Part shown: positions 1 to 8,542 of the stretch, one piece after another | Layout of the letters: each line of letters starts with the position of its first letter | How positions within the stretch are numbered: position 1 is the stretch's first letter | Assembly (NCBI GenBank): GCA_046349515.1 | Contig: JAXMCE010000005.1 | Location: 62,001 to 126,000 of the forward strand | Length of the DNA: 64,000 bases | Source of the DNA: JBGPGW01 sp046349515 | GTDB lineage: Bacteria; Pseudomonadota; Alphaproteobacteria; CADEGL01 | Reading direction: 5' to 3' | Program-made: the position numbers and the translations under genes | Notes under the pieces: generated by a model | Seen by the model: the letters and a program-made list of their open reading frames with translations, nothing else | What the model was told of the DNA's origin: nothing | Database searches by the model: none

Positions 1-1
1 C

Positions 2-649
2 TCCTATGCGGTGCAGCCGGCACCCGAGGGTCTGGCCCAGGCGTTCCTCATCGGCGCGGATTTCCTCAAGGGCGACAAGTGTTGTCTCATCCTTGGCGAC
101 AATATCTTCTTCGGTCACGGCCTGACGGAGGCGCTCGCGCGCGCCGCGGCGCTTGACCGTGGTGCCGTGATCTTCGGCTACCGCGTAAGCGACCCGGAGC
201 GATACGGAGTCATCACTTTCGATGCCTCGGGACGTGTCACAGGAATCGAAGAGAAGCCGAAAGTGCCGAAGTCGAACTACGCGGTCACTGGGCTCTACTT
301 CTATGACGAGCGGGTCGTCGACTATGCAAAGTCGATCCGTCCATCGGCCAGGGGCGAGCTTGAGATCACCGATCTCAACAATCTTTACCGAGATCGCGGA
401 GAGCTTCGGCTCGAGACGCTCGGACGCGGCTGTGCGTGGCTCGACACGGGCACGCACGATTCCCTGATCCAGGCGGCGGAATTCGTGCGGACCGTCGAAG
501 TCCGCCAAGGTCTCAAGATCGGCTGCGTCGAAGAGGTGGCGTACCGGATGGGCTTCATCGACCAGCCGGCGCTCGTGGGGCTCGCGGCGGGCATGCGCAA
601 CAACGAGTACGGGCAATATCTGCTGCGTATCGCGGAAGAGCCGCCGTAA
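2..649 (+). CDS. rmlA: glucose-1-phosphate thymidylyltransferase, 5' end outside the window
   Basis: This enzyme makes dTDP-glucose from dTTP and glucose-1-phosphate, the first step of dTDP-rhamnose and related sugar synthesis. The reading frame is open at the left edge and begins in the RmlA motif YAVQPAPEGLAQAF. It continues through CCLILGDNIFFGHG (nucleotide/metal binding region), VIFGYRVSDPERYGV, IEEKPKVPKSNYAVTGLYFYD and CAWLDTGTHDSL, all typical of the short RmlA class. About 215 residues are present against roughly 290 for the family, so about 75 N-terminal residues lie upstream. The next gene, a small repeat protein, may belong to the same cell-surface polysaccharide locus. The identification is secure; which dTDP-sugar is made cannot be told. 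Confidence 0.96.
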   Translation, partial: SYAVQPAPEGLAQAFLIGADFLKGDKCCLILGDNIFFGHGLTEALARAAALDRGAVIFGYRVSDPERYGVITFDASGRVTGIEEKPKVPKSNYAVTGLYFYDERVVDYAKSIRPSARGELEITDLNNLYRDRGELRLETLGRGCAWLDTGTHDSLIQAAEFVRTVEVRQGLKIGCVEEVAYRMGFIDQPALVGLAAGMRNNEYGQYLLRIAEEPP

Positions 650-977
650 CGGGCCGCTCGTGAAACCGCCTCCGCCGGTCGGAGGCGCAGCCTGTTCTTG
701 ACGATCTCCGAGGTTAGGTGGAAATGCTGAGAGCCAAGATTGCAGCGGGCATCGCGTATGTCGATGCAGCGTGCGGAGGATACGTCGTTCTCGCGGGAGG
801 GGGCGGCGGCATGCGGCCGTCCGTTGCCCCGATGTTCGACTTCGCCCATAATCCACGCCGAGTGCCGCGCCGCCGCTCCTGTGCCGGGGTGCGGAGGCGG
901 CTACCGATCGTTCCAGCGGACGCACGAATCACGTGGGCGCAGGGCGGAGTCGTCCAGGAGACCGGACCGGTGATGCC
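650..977. other. 328-bp stretch without a supported gene
   Basis: The stretch lies between rmlA and the small repeat protein. It holds one hairpin just after the rmlA stop. An open frame of 87 codons at 718-981 has no recognisable motif, and its stop overlaps the next start, so I do not call it a gene. I see no convincing sigma-70 promoter. Confidence 0.5.
667..687 (+). terminator. hairpin after rmlA, possible terminator
   Basis: A perfect 8-bp inverted repeat (CGCCTCCG / CGGAGGCG) with a 5-nt loop begins 17 nt after the rmlA stop codon. No clean T-run follows, so termination here would be weak or Rho-assisted. Confidence 0.35.
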
Positions 978-1373
978 ATGACCTATGTACCGCCATTCAA
1001 TGTCGTGAGACGCCGCCTGTTCATCCACACGGTCGATGGGCGGGGGCGCGTCAACATCTCCTACCAGGAGTTCCTCGATTTTATCAAACTGATGCTGCGT
1101 GGCGTCGCCGTCGACGAGCGCTGGTACCTCAACGAGTATCCCGACGTGGCGGAAGCGATCCGCAGTGGCGCTTACAAGTCGGCGAAGCATCATTTCGTCG
1201 AAGAAGGCTACTTCGAAGGCCGCAAGCCCGCTGAGGCCGTGGTCGACGCCGACTGGTATGTCGAGAACAACCAGGACGTGGCCGAGGGCATCAAGTCCGG
1301 GCAAATCGCCTCGGCGCAGGAGCACTTCCTGATGCATGGCTACGGCGAAGGAAGGCTTCCCAGCAAGTATTGA
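978..1373 (+). CDS. small protein with two WY-x4-PDV/EGR repeats
   Basis: The protein has 131 residues and no signal peptide. It carries two copies of a repeat of about 38 residues, at 47-84 and 91-128. Each copy begins DxxWY, contains a (P/Q)DVAE-x-I(R/K)SG core and an HF-x4-G(Y)-x-EGR(K/L)P end. Copy spacing is 44 residues, measured from Trp49 to Trp93. I have seen this repeat type in large alphaproteobacterial surface and secreted proteins and beside glycosyltransferases; its biochemical role is unknown to me. Start: ATG 978 is chosen because the in-frame upstream stretch to 933 is low-complexity. The neighbour is rmlA, so a role near polysaccharide synthesis is possible but inferred only from position. 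Confidence 0.8.
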   Translation: MTYVPPFNVVRRRLFIHTVDGRGRVNISYQEFLDFIKLMLRGVAVDERWYLNEYPDVAEAIRSGAYKSAKHHFVEEGYFEGRKPAEAVVDADWYVENNQDVAEGIKSGQIASAQEHFLMHGYGEGRLPSKY

Positions 1374-1391
1374 GGTGTTGGGCAACGGCCG

Positions 1392-1419
1392 CGGGCGAGA
1401 GGCTTATCGCTCTCGCCCG
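1392..1419. terminator. 10-bp inverted repeat between convergent genes
   Basis: A perfect 10-bp stem (CGGGCGAGAG / CTCTCGCCCG) with an 8-nt loop lies between the end of the plus-strand repeat protein (1373) and the end of the minus-strand Rieske gene (1488). The position suits a bidirectional terminator. There is no strong T-tract on either side. Confidence 0.4.
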
Positions 1420-1487
1420 GGGCAAGCCGGGACAGGGCCGCGCACGGGACGGATGCGCCGCGGGGATCGCGCACGCAACGCGCTCGA

Positions 1488-2687
1488 TCAGTGCGCCGGT
1501 CCGATGACGCGGTCGAGGATCCAGTTGCCGATCTGGTTGAGTGACCGCTCGGTGCGACACAGCAGGGCCATCCGCGCATAGGGCGACTCGATGCCAGCCT
1601 GCTGTTTCAAAGCAACGGCCACATCCTCGCCCACCACGATCGAATTGCGGCGATAGTAATTCTGCGCGATCTCCTCGAAATCGTTGCGCGCGACGGTGGT
1701 CTTGGGGAACAGGGAACTGACCGTCAAGCGTGACTTCGTCGGCGTGATGGGCTCGCAGCGGAAGACGAGCGCCCCGTCATTGCCGAGCGTCATCAGCATG
1801 TTTGCCCTGAGCGTGGTGAAGAACGTGCCCTTCTTCCAGCGGTCCTCGATCTGCGGCATGGCGGGGAAGCCGACGTAATCCGGGAAGGGCAGCAGCAACT
1901 GACTGCCTTCATGGGCCGCGAAGCCGAGCGTGTAGTTGTTGTTGCTCGGCGGCACGCGGTTCGAGGTCGCCTTCCAGCGCGACAGCGAATCCCGGTGCAC
2001 GTGGGGGATGTGGTATCCGTCGCTGTAGTTCTCGACGAAGCATTTCCAATTGCTGTCCATGTCGAAGACGACGCGCTTCGCACACACCATGTCCTCGAGA
2101 CGGTGCGAGGCAAGCACGTTGCGAAAATCCCCAAGGTACTCCGCCAGGCTCGGGCCGCCGCTCCTGAAATTGACGAAGAGGAAGCCGCCCCAGCTGTCGC
2201 TCGGGATCTCGATGAGCCCGAACGCATGCCGGTTCGAGGCGTCGATGAGCGGCTTGCCGTCGGTGTCTTCGTACTGAGGCGCGCCGACCAGGTCGCCCTC
2301 GAGCGCGAAGGTCCAGGAATGATAGGGGCAGCGGAACGACTTGCAGTTGCCGTGCCCCTCGGCGACGAGCGCGCCACGATGGCGGCAGGTGTTCGCGAAG
2401 ACGCGGACCTTGTCGTCGTTGCCGCGCGCGAGGAGGAGTTTGATGTTCATGAAGGTGAGCGCGTGAAAGTCGCCCCGATTGGGGACGAGATCGAGACGCT
2501 CGAGGAGATTCCAGCCGGGAAGGAAAATCCGATCCATCTCGGCGTCGAAGAACCGTTGGGAGGTGTAGCACCAGAGCGGCAGAGCCTGGAGGGTCGGACC
2601 TTGCTGGCGCACCGCCTCGTAGTGGCGGGGGTCGAGAACGTCCTCAGGCTCGCTGATGCCGGACGAGATCCGTGATCCTTCGGGCAT
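1488..2687 (-). CDS. Rieske non-heme iron oxygenase, alpha subunit
   Basis: This is a 399-residue aromatic-ring-hydroxylating or demethylating oxygenase subunit. It uses electrons passed through a Rieske 2Fe-2S cluster to activate O2 at a mononuclear iron. The Rieske ligands are intact: C101-R-H103 and C120-P-Y-H123. The catalytic-domain motif NWKCFVENYSDGYHIPHVH gives the bridging Asp223 and iron ligands His226 and His231. The rest is a typical SRPBCC catalytic domain. No ferredoxin or reductase gene is adjacent, so electrons must come from elsewhere. It is transcribed away from the acyl-CoA dehydrogenase at 2914. The substrate cannot be assigned. It is a useful intact comparison for the altered paralogue at 43527-44768. 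Confidence 0.92.
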   Translation of the reverse strand: MPEGSRISSGISEPEDVLDPRHYEAVRQQGPTLQALPLWCYTSQRFFDAEMDRIFLPGWNLLERLDLVPNRGDFHALTFMNIKLLLARGNDDKVRVFANTCRHRGALVAEGHGNCKSFRCPYHSWTFALEGDLVGAPQYEDTDGKPLIDASNRHAFGLIEIPSDSWGGFLFVNFRSGGPSLAEYLGDFRNVLASHRLEDMVCAKRVVFDMDSNWKCFVENYSDGYHIPHVHRDSLSRWKATSNRVPPSNNNYTLGFAAHEGSQLLLPFPDYVGFPAMPQIEDRWKKGTFFTTLRANMLMTLGNDGALVFRCEPITPTKSRLTVSSLFPKTTVARNDFEEIAQNYYRRNSIVVGEDVAVALKQQAGIESPYARMALLCRTERSLNQIGNWILDRVIGPAH

Positions 2688-2913
2688 ATCGGGTCTCCAT
2701 GACGTGCACCGGCCCCGCGGGACCAGCCGCCGGCGCCGCCATCAATCTGCCTTGGTGGGGCTGTCCTGACAATCCCGGGCCATTCGCAGCCGGCGCGGGA
2801 TGGCCTCGACGGACCCGCCCGCGCCAGGGCATGCTTGCCCGGCGGACCGCCCTCGGGGTGGTTCGCCCTTGGCCGCCTCGCCGGCGGCGCCGTGATGTCG
2901 ACAGGTCGGTCCG

Positions 2914-4083
2914 ATGGACTATTCGTGGAGCGCCGAGCAGCGCCAGATCCATGACTCGATCGCCAAGCTCTGCCAGGGGTTCAGCGACGACTATTGGCTT
3001 GAGAAGGACCGGACCGCCGCCTTTCCGGAAGAGTTCTTCCGCGCGATGGCGAAGGACGCATGGCTCGGGATCGCCATGCCGGAGGCGCAAGGCGGAGCCG
3101 GACTCGGCATCACCGAAGCCGCCATCATGATGCAGGCCGTCGCCCAGTCGGGCGCCGGCATGAGCGGCGCCTCCGCCATTCACATGAACATCTTCGGGCT
3201 CAACCCCGTCGTCGTGTTCGGCACCGAAGAGCAGAAGGCCCGCATGCTGCCGCCGCTCATCCGCGGCGAGGACAAGACCTGCTTCGCCGTGACCGAGCCC
3301 GATGCCGGCCTCAACACGACCGAGATCAAGACCCGTGCCGAGCGGCGGCCGGATGGGAGCTACGTCCTCTCGGGCCAGAAGATCTGGATCTCGACCGCTC
3401 AAGTGGCGAGCAAGATGCTGATCCTCGCGCGGACGACGCCCATCGATCAGGTGCGTGAGAAGACAGACGGCCTCACGCTTTTCTACACCGATTTCGACCG
3501 CACGAAGATCGAAGCGCGCCTCATCCACAAGATGGGGCGTCATGCCATCGATTCGAACGTGCTCTTCATCGATGGTCTCGTCGTCCCCGAGCGCGACCGG
3601 ATCGGCGTGGAGGGAAAGGGGTTCCAATCGATTCTCCACGGCCTCAACCCCGAGCGGATACTTCTCGCGGCAGAAGCAGTCGGCATCGGCCGGGCGGCGG
3701 TCGAGCGCGCAGCGCGCTATGCCAAGGAGCGGGTCGTGTTCGGCCGGCCGATCGGCCAAAACCAATCGATCGCGCATCCCCTGGCCAAGTCGTGGGCTGA
3801 GCTCGAGGCCGCCGACCTCATGGTCTTCAAGGCGGCCAGCCTCTACGACAAAGGCCAACCTTGCGGGGCCGAGGCCAATGCCGCCAAGTATCTTGCCGCC
3901 GAGGCGGCCTTCGAGGCGTGCCAGGCCGCGGTCATGACTCACGGCGGGATGGGCTATGCGCAGGAATACCATGTCGAGCGCCTGCTCCGGGAAAGCCTCA
4001 TCCCGCGGATCGCGCCCGTGAGCCCGCAGATGATCTTGAACTACATCGCCGAGAAAGTGCTGGGCCTGCCGAAGTCCTATTGA
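2914..4083 (+). CDS. acyl-CoA dehydrogenase family protein
   Basis: This 389-residue FAD enzyme would oxidise an acyl-CoA to the 2,3-enoyl-CoA. Family signatures are visible: CFAVTEPDAGLNTTEIKT and GQKIWIS in the middle domain, and TKxx-type FAD contacts followed by THGGMGYAQEYHVERLLRE in the C-terminal helices. Where medium-chain enzymes carry the catalytic Glu (motif YEGT) this protein reads IAPVSPQ. A Glu is instead present at position 247 in HGLNPERILLA, matching the alternative base position of isovaleryl-CoA dehydrogenase. It therefore probably acts on a branched, carnityl-like or unusual acyl-CoA; that substrate view is inference. No ETF genes are near. Confidence 0.92.
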   Translation: MDYSWSAEQRQIHDSIAKLCQGFSDDYWLEKDRTAAFPEEFFRAMAKDAWLGIAMPEAQGGAGLGITEAAIMMQAVAQSGAGMSGASAIHMNIFGLNPVVVFGTEEQKARMLPPLIRGEDKTCFAVTEPDAGLNTTEIKTRAERRPDGSYVLSGQKIWISTAQVASKMLILARTTPIDQVREKTDGLTLFYTDFDRTKIEARLIHKMGRHAIDSNVLFIDGLVVPERDRIGVEGKGFQSILHGLNPERILLAAEAVGIGRAAVERAARYAKERVVFGRPIGQNQSIAHPLAKSWAELEAADLMVFKAASLYDKGQPCGAEANAAKYLAAEAAFEACQAAVMTHGGMGYAQEYHVERLLRESLIPRIAPVSPQMILNYIAEKVLGLPKSY

Positions 4084-4106
4084 GCACTGCGTGCGCGCCT
4101 CGCGCG

Positions 4107-5984
4107 CTACGGCGTCTCGGCCTCTCTGCGATCGAAGTCCTCGTGGAGGGTAAGCCAGGTCTCCTCGGCTTGCGCGAGATCGCGGGCGATGCGTGCCAGC
4201 TGTTTCTTGAGCTCGATGGGCGCCTTGGCGTCCTTCCCATAGGTCGCGGGATCCGCGAGACGCGCCTCGATCGAGGACTTTTCCGTGGCGAGGGCGCTGA
4301 GCCTGGCCTCTGCTTCGGCCAGGCTCTTCTTCAGCGGCGCCAAGGCCTGACGGCGTTCGGCCGCAAGACGACGCTGGTCGCGCCGGTCGGGGGCCGGGAT
4401 CTCCTTTCGCTCGCGCTCCTCTTCGTCGCGGGCAAGGAGACTCTGACGGTAGGCCTCCATGTCGCCATCGAAGGGCGTGACGCGCCCGCGATCGACCAGC
4501 CAGAACCGATCGGCCGTGAGCTCGATCACGTGTGGGTCGTGGCTGATGAGAACGACCGCGCCCTTGAAGGCGTTGATCGCGTGGACGAGGGATTCGCGCG
4601 AGGCGATGTCGAGATGGTTCGTCGGCTCGTCGAGCAACAGCACATGCGGCTTATCGCAGGTGATGAGAGCGAGGAGGAGGCGCGCCTTTTCCCCTCCCGA
4701 CAGGGCGGCGATCTTCGTCTCGGCGCGAGCTTGGGAGAATCCGAAGCGGCCGAGATGGCTGCGGAGCAGGAGATCGGTGTCATCCGGCCGCCTTCGCGCG
4801 AGCTCGACGAGTGGCGTCGCCTCGAGGTCGAGCTCCTCCGCTTGGTGTTGCGCGAAGTAGCCGACGGCGAGCTTCCGTGAACGGACCGCTTCTCCGGCGA
4901 GGGGGGCGAGGCGCCCGGCCAGGAGCTTCATGAGCGTCGACTTGCCGTTGCCGTTGGCGCCGAGAACCGCGATCCGGTCATCGGCGTCGAGCCCGAGCGA
5001 AAGGCCGCGGAGGACGGGCGTCCCGTCATAGCCCACATCGACCCGGTCGAGACTGAGAAGCGGCGAGGGAAGGGGCTTGGGTTCCGGGAAATCGAAGACG
5101 ATGGCGCTGTCTTCCTGATGCTCCGGGATCGGCTCCATGCGCGCGAGCATCTTCAGGCGCGACTGGGCCTGCCGGGACTTGCTGGCCTTGTAGCGGAAGC
5201 GCTCGACGAATTTCATGATGTGGGCGCGCTGCGCTTCCTGCTTCGCGCGCATCTTCTCGTCGAGCGCAAGGCGCATGCGCCGCGCCTCCTCGAAGCGATC
5301 ATAGCCGCCGGTATAGAGCGTCAGCTTGCCATGCTCGAGGTGGAGGATGTGGCCGACCGCGCGGTTGAGGAGTTCTCGGTCGTGGCTGACGAGGAGGACC
5401 GTGCCGCGGTAGCGCCTGAGATACTCCTCGAGCCAGATCGTGGCCTCGAGGTCGAGGTGATTGGTCGGCTCATCGAGGAGAAGGAGGTCCGGTTCCGTGA
5501 AGAGAAGGCTCGCAAGCGCCACCCGCATGCGCCACCCGCCGGAGAAATCACGGCAGGGACGTTGCTGCGCCGCGTGGTCGAAGCCGAGGCCTGCGAGAAT
5601 GCGAGCCGCGCGGGCGTGCGCGCTGTGGGCGGACCTATCCTCGAGCTCGGCATGGAGGGCCGCGATGTGGTCGGGGTCGTTTGCGACCGCCGCTTCCGCA
5701 TGGAGCCGGGTCAAGTCCTTGTCCGCGGCCAGGACCGTGTCGATGAGACTGGCCTCGCCGTTCGGCGCCTCCTGGCTCGTCAAGCCGATCGTCCAGCGCG
5801 AGGGCCGTTCAATGCGGCCGCCGTCCGGCTCGATCTCGCCCGCGATGATCCGAAGCAGGGTGGTCTTCCCGGTGCCATTGCGTCCGACGAAGCCCACCCG
5901 CTGGCCGGGATTGATCGTGGCCTCCGCCTGGTCCAGGAGGACCCGCGGGCCGATTCGGTAGGTCAGCGTGTCGATGCGCAGCAT
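4107..5984 (-). CDS. ABC-F family ATPase (Uup/YheS-like)
   Basis: This soluble protein of about 625 residues has two fused ABC ATPase domains and no membrane segments, as in ABC-F translation factors that act on the ribosome. Domain one has Walker A GRNGTGKTTLL, the signature FSGGWRMRVALA and Walker B LLLLDEPTNHLDLEAT. A charged linker follows, and domain two has GANGNGKSTLM, LSGGEKARLLLAL and VLLLDEPTNHLDI. The C-terminal 90 residues are Glu/Arg-rich and predicted coiled coil, as in YheS. Start: the open frame begins at 6014, but MLRIDTLTYRIG at 5984 fits the family N-terminus. It is divergent from the C45 hydrolase at 6166. ABC-F membership is secure; resistance versus housekeeping function cannot be decided. 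Confidence 0.93.
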   Translation of the reverse strand: MLRIDTLTYRIGPRVLLDQAEATINPGQRVGFVGRNGTGKTTLLRIIAGEIEPDGGRIERPSRWTIGLTSQEAPNGEASLIDTVLAADKDLTRLHAEAAVANDPDHIAALHAELEDRSAHSAHARAARILAGLGFDHAAQQRPCRDFSGGWRMRVALASLLFTEPDLLLLDEPTNHLDLEATIWLEEYLRRYRGTVLLVSHDRELLNRAVGHILHLEHGKLTLYTGGYDRFEEARRMRLALDEKMRAKQEAQRAHIMKFVERFRYKASKSRQAQSRLKMLARMEPIPEHQEDSAIVFDFPEPKPLPSPLLSLDRVDVGYDGTPVLRGLSLGLDADDRIAVLGANGNGKSTLMKLLAGRLAPLAGEAVRSRKLAVGYFAQHQAEELDLEATPLVELARRRPDDTDLLLRSHLGRFGFSQARAETKIAALSGGEKARLLLALITCDKPHVLLLDEPTNHLDIASRESLVHAINAFKGAVVLISHDPHVIELTADRFWLVDRGRVTPFDGDMEAYRQSLLARDEEERERKEIPAPDRRDQRRLAAERRQALAPLKKSLAEAEARLSALATEKSSIEARLADPATYGKDAKAPIELKKQLARIARDLAQAEETWLTLHEDFDRREAETP

Positions 5985-6165
5985 GGTGTGTCGATCCGAT
6001 GCGGCATATAGCAAAGGCGGCGCGCCGGGGCCATCGTCGCCATACCGGCGCGCGGACGCCTTCGGGCTGGACTCCGGAACGACAAGGAAGCCGGTGGACC
6101 ATGGGTTGTCCCCTGTCGTGTGGCTGGAAATAGTGGAATAGTCGCCCGCACGAGACGATTATGGA

Positions 6166-8439
6166 GTGAACGGTTCGCAAAGAACGCCGTCTGAGACGAA
6201 ATCGGTGGGGGACGTGATGACGACAGGGGCAGGGGTGAAGGGCCTCGATCGTGTGCCGGTGGTGCTACCGGCCGGGGCTGGACGCGCCGAGAGTTCGCTG
6301 AGGCGGGTGAGCGTCAAGGGCAAGACGCTCAATATATTACGACAGCGCGGGACCCTCCCCGGCATGGCCTATGACCAGGGCCGGCTGCTGGCCAAGGAAA
6401 TCCAGAGCGGCGTCTTCCCCGAAATCCTGTCCTCCATCGCTCGAGGAACCGATCTCGGCGATCCGTTGAAGAACACCGGCGCCGCCGCACTCTTTCGTGC
6501 CTTGCGCAACTGTGTGGCCACGAACATCAGCGAGGAGTTCCAGAGCGCGATCACGTCATTGGCCCAAGGATATCGCGACGCGCTGCATCGGCCCCGCTTC
6601 ACGGCCGACCAGGTGACCGATGCCGTCGTCGGCATCGAGGTGGAGAACCTTGCCGACGGCATCTCGCGACGCTTCCAGATGCCGTCGATGATGGCCAAGG
6701 CCAAGACGGCGGCAGAGGTCGTCGAGATGTTTCTGGCCAACGCGTCGCAGGACGACATCCGCCAGCTGCTCACCTCCGTGGCGCAGGGCATGAACATCCA
6801 ATCCATGCTGGGCGATGCCTTCACGCGCCTGTCCCATCCGCGCCATCGAAGCGGCTTTGCCTGCACGGGATTCAGTGTTCCCGGCCGTCTTGCGGCCGAC
6901 GGGCGGCACCTTCATGCCCGGAATCTGGACGCCGATCTCTACAGCTGGAACGATTCGCCGGCGCTCTATCTCATGGACGAGACGCCCGGCGGGGCGGGGC
7001 GGCACAAATACGTGGCCTTCGGCACCGCGGGCCTCCTTTATCCCGGCGGGATCAGCGGGATCAACGACGCCGGCATCGCGGCCTCCCTCCATCAGCTGTC
7101 GACCACGCGCTACCGGCTCAAATTCGACAAGGGCCATGCCGACATCGCACCCTTCGTTCAGCAGCGCGTTCTGCGGGAAGCCTCGTCCCTCAAGGACGCC
7201 GTCGAGATCATCAAGTCGCGGCAGGCGTTCGGCGCGTGGGTGATCTTCTGCTCGGATGCGAAGAGCGGACAGTCGCGGCGCGTCGAATTCAACGGAGACA
7301 CGATTCGCGTCGGACCAGTCACTTCATCGCCCATGGCGCAGACGAATCACTTCATCCATCCGGATCTCGTCGAGCATCTTTTCGACGAGAACGACGCGCA
7401 TTTCACGCCCAGTTTCGGGAAATGGCTCGAGACGCGCTCACGCATGGCGATGGTCGATGGCGCGCTGGCACGAGGGACGAGGCATGCCCGCATCGACATG
7501 AATTGGGCGATTGATCTTCTTGCCTCGGGCCGCGACGGCGCGCTTCTCGCGGTGGCGGAGGCTCACGGCCTCGATTCCGCGACGTCCGGCGTCGAGCGCT
7601 CGTTCGGCCGCGTGCCACGCAAAGCCTATGGGCAACTGTCGACGATCGTCCGCGGCGATCCGCAGCGCCGATCCGGCGGCGACGAGGCCTGGATGACCAT
7701 CGGCGACCAGTTGCCGGGATGCGAGAGCCATCACGTCGGCTGGCAGGTCGACTGGACGGGCTTCGACGTCAAGCCCGTGGCCAGCGACCCCATCCGGCGC
7801 ACGACCCAATATGTCCGATCGGGCCGGAGCAATTGGGAGCGCTCCTTCGAGCTCTATCTCTCGGCCCGCGTCGCCACGGTGCGGCCGCGCGATGCGAAGG
7901 GCCGGCTGCTCTCGAGGGCAAGGAACGACGCCGAACGGCGCGCGAGCGACCGGGAAGCGGAACGCCTCCTCACCGCGGCTATCGCGCTCGCGGCCAAGGA
8001 CCGCGTTGTCGAAGTTCCCTACCACTTCATGCGGGCCCGCATTCGCCACGATCTCGGCCGGTACCGCTCGGCGCGACAGGACTGGGATCTCCTGCGGGAC
8101 ATCTGGGCACACCAGACCCGGCGGCCGCGAATCCCAGCCCATTGGCCCGTCCGCGAGCCGCGCGTCCAACCCATCATGCACGAATACGAAGCGGCCCTCA
8201 CCTTGACCCTTTCTGTCGTCACGGAAGACCGGGCACGGCGGAACGCGGCTTGGTCGGGGCGCGACAAACAGCTGCGCGCGGCGCTCAATCTGCTCCTTCG
8301 CGTGAAGACCGAATCCTTCGGCAAGGGCAAGCCCGCCCACTTCGACCTCGTGGCTTGGATCGACCGCGTCAGGGCGCTTCAGGGCAAGGGACGTGCCGAG
8401 GTCACGCTGCCCGATCCCAATTTCGTCACGGCCGAGTGA
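6166..8439 (+). CDS. large C45-type Ntn hydrolase / acyltransferase-like protein
   Basis: The protein has 757 residues from a GTG at 6166, or about 740 from ATG 6217, which has a better-placed G-rich ribosome site. The middle resembles peptidase family C45 (isopenicillin-N acyltransferase-like). FACTGFSV places a candidate nucleophile at Cys233, followed by HLHARNLDADLYSW, YVAFGTAGLLYPGGISGIN and DAGIAASLHQL. In this family the precursor is cleaved just before the Cys, which then acts as N-terminal nucleophile on amides or thioesters. C45 proteins are usually 350-450 residues; here there is an extra N-terminal helical region of about 180 residues and a C-terminal extension rich in Arg. No signal peptide is seen. 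The substrate is unknown. Confidence 0.8.
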   Translation: MNGSQRTPSETKSVGDVMTTGAGVKGLDRVPVVLPAGAGRAESSLRRVSVKGKTLNILRQRGTLPGMAYDQGRLLAKEIQSGVFPEILSSIARGTDLGDPLKNTGAAALFRALRNCVATNISEEFQSAITSLAQGYRDALHRPRFTADQVTDAVVGIEVENLADGISRRFQMPSMMAKAKTAAEVVEMFLANASQDDIRQLLTSVAQGMNIQSMLGDAFTRLSHPRHRSGFACTGFSVPGRLAADGRHLHARNLDADLYSWNDSPALYLMDETPGGAGRHKYVAFGTAGLLYPGGISGINDAGIAASLHQLSTTRYRLKFDKGHADIAPFVQQRVLREASSLKDAVEIIKSRQAFGAWVIFCSDAKSGQSRRVEFNGDTIRVGPVTSSPMAQTNHFIHPDLVEHLFDENDAHFTPSFGKWLETRSRMAMVDGALARGTRHARIDMNWAIDLLASGRDGALLAVAEAHGLDSATSGVERSFGRVPRKAYGQLSTIVRGDPQRRSGGDEAWMTIGDQLPGCESHHVGWQVDWTGFDVKPVASDPIRRTTQYVRSGRSNWERSFELYLSARVATVRPRDAKGRLLSRARNDAERRASDREAERLLTAAIALAAKDRVVEVPYHFMRARIRHDLGRYRSARQDWDLLRDIWAHQTRRPRIPAHWPVREPRVQPIMHEYEAALTLTLSVVTEDRARRNAAWSGRDKQLRAALNLLLRVKTESFGKGKPAHFDLVAWIDRVRALQGKGRAEVTLPDPNFVTAE

Positions 8440-8542
8440 GCGCGCGCGCATTGCGGCGTCGCGCCGTTCGCCGATACCATGACATTTCGTTTGTGACGCT
8501 CGATGGGGGCGTCGTCGGTCCACTTTTGTGGTGAAGAGCGTC

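Noticed and set aside
718..981. 87-codon open frame between rmlA and the repeat protein
   Set aside because: It has no motif and is Arg/Gly-biased as expected of chance frames in GC-rich DNA; its stop overlaps the true next start.
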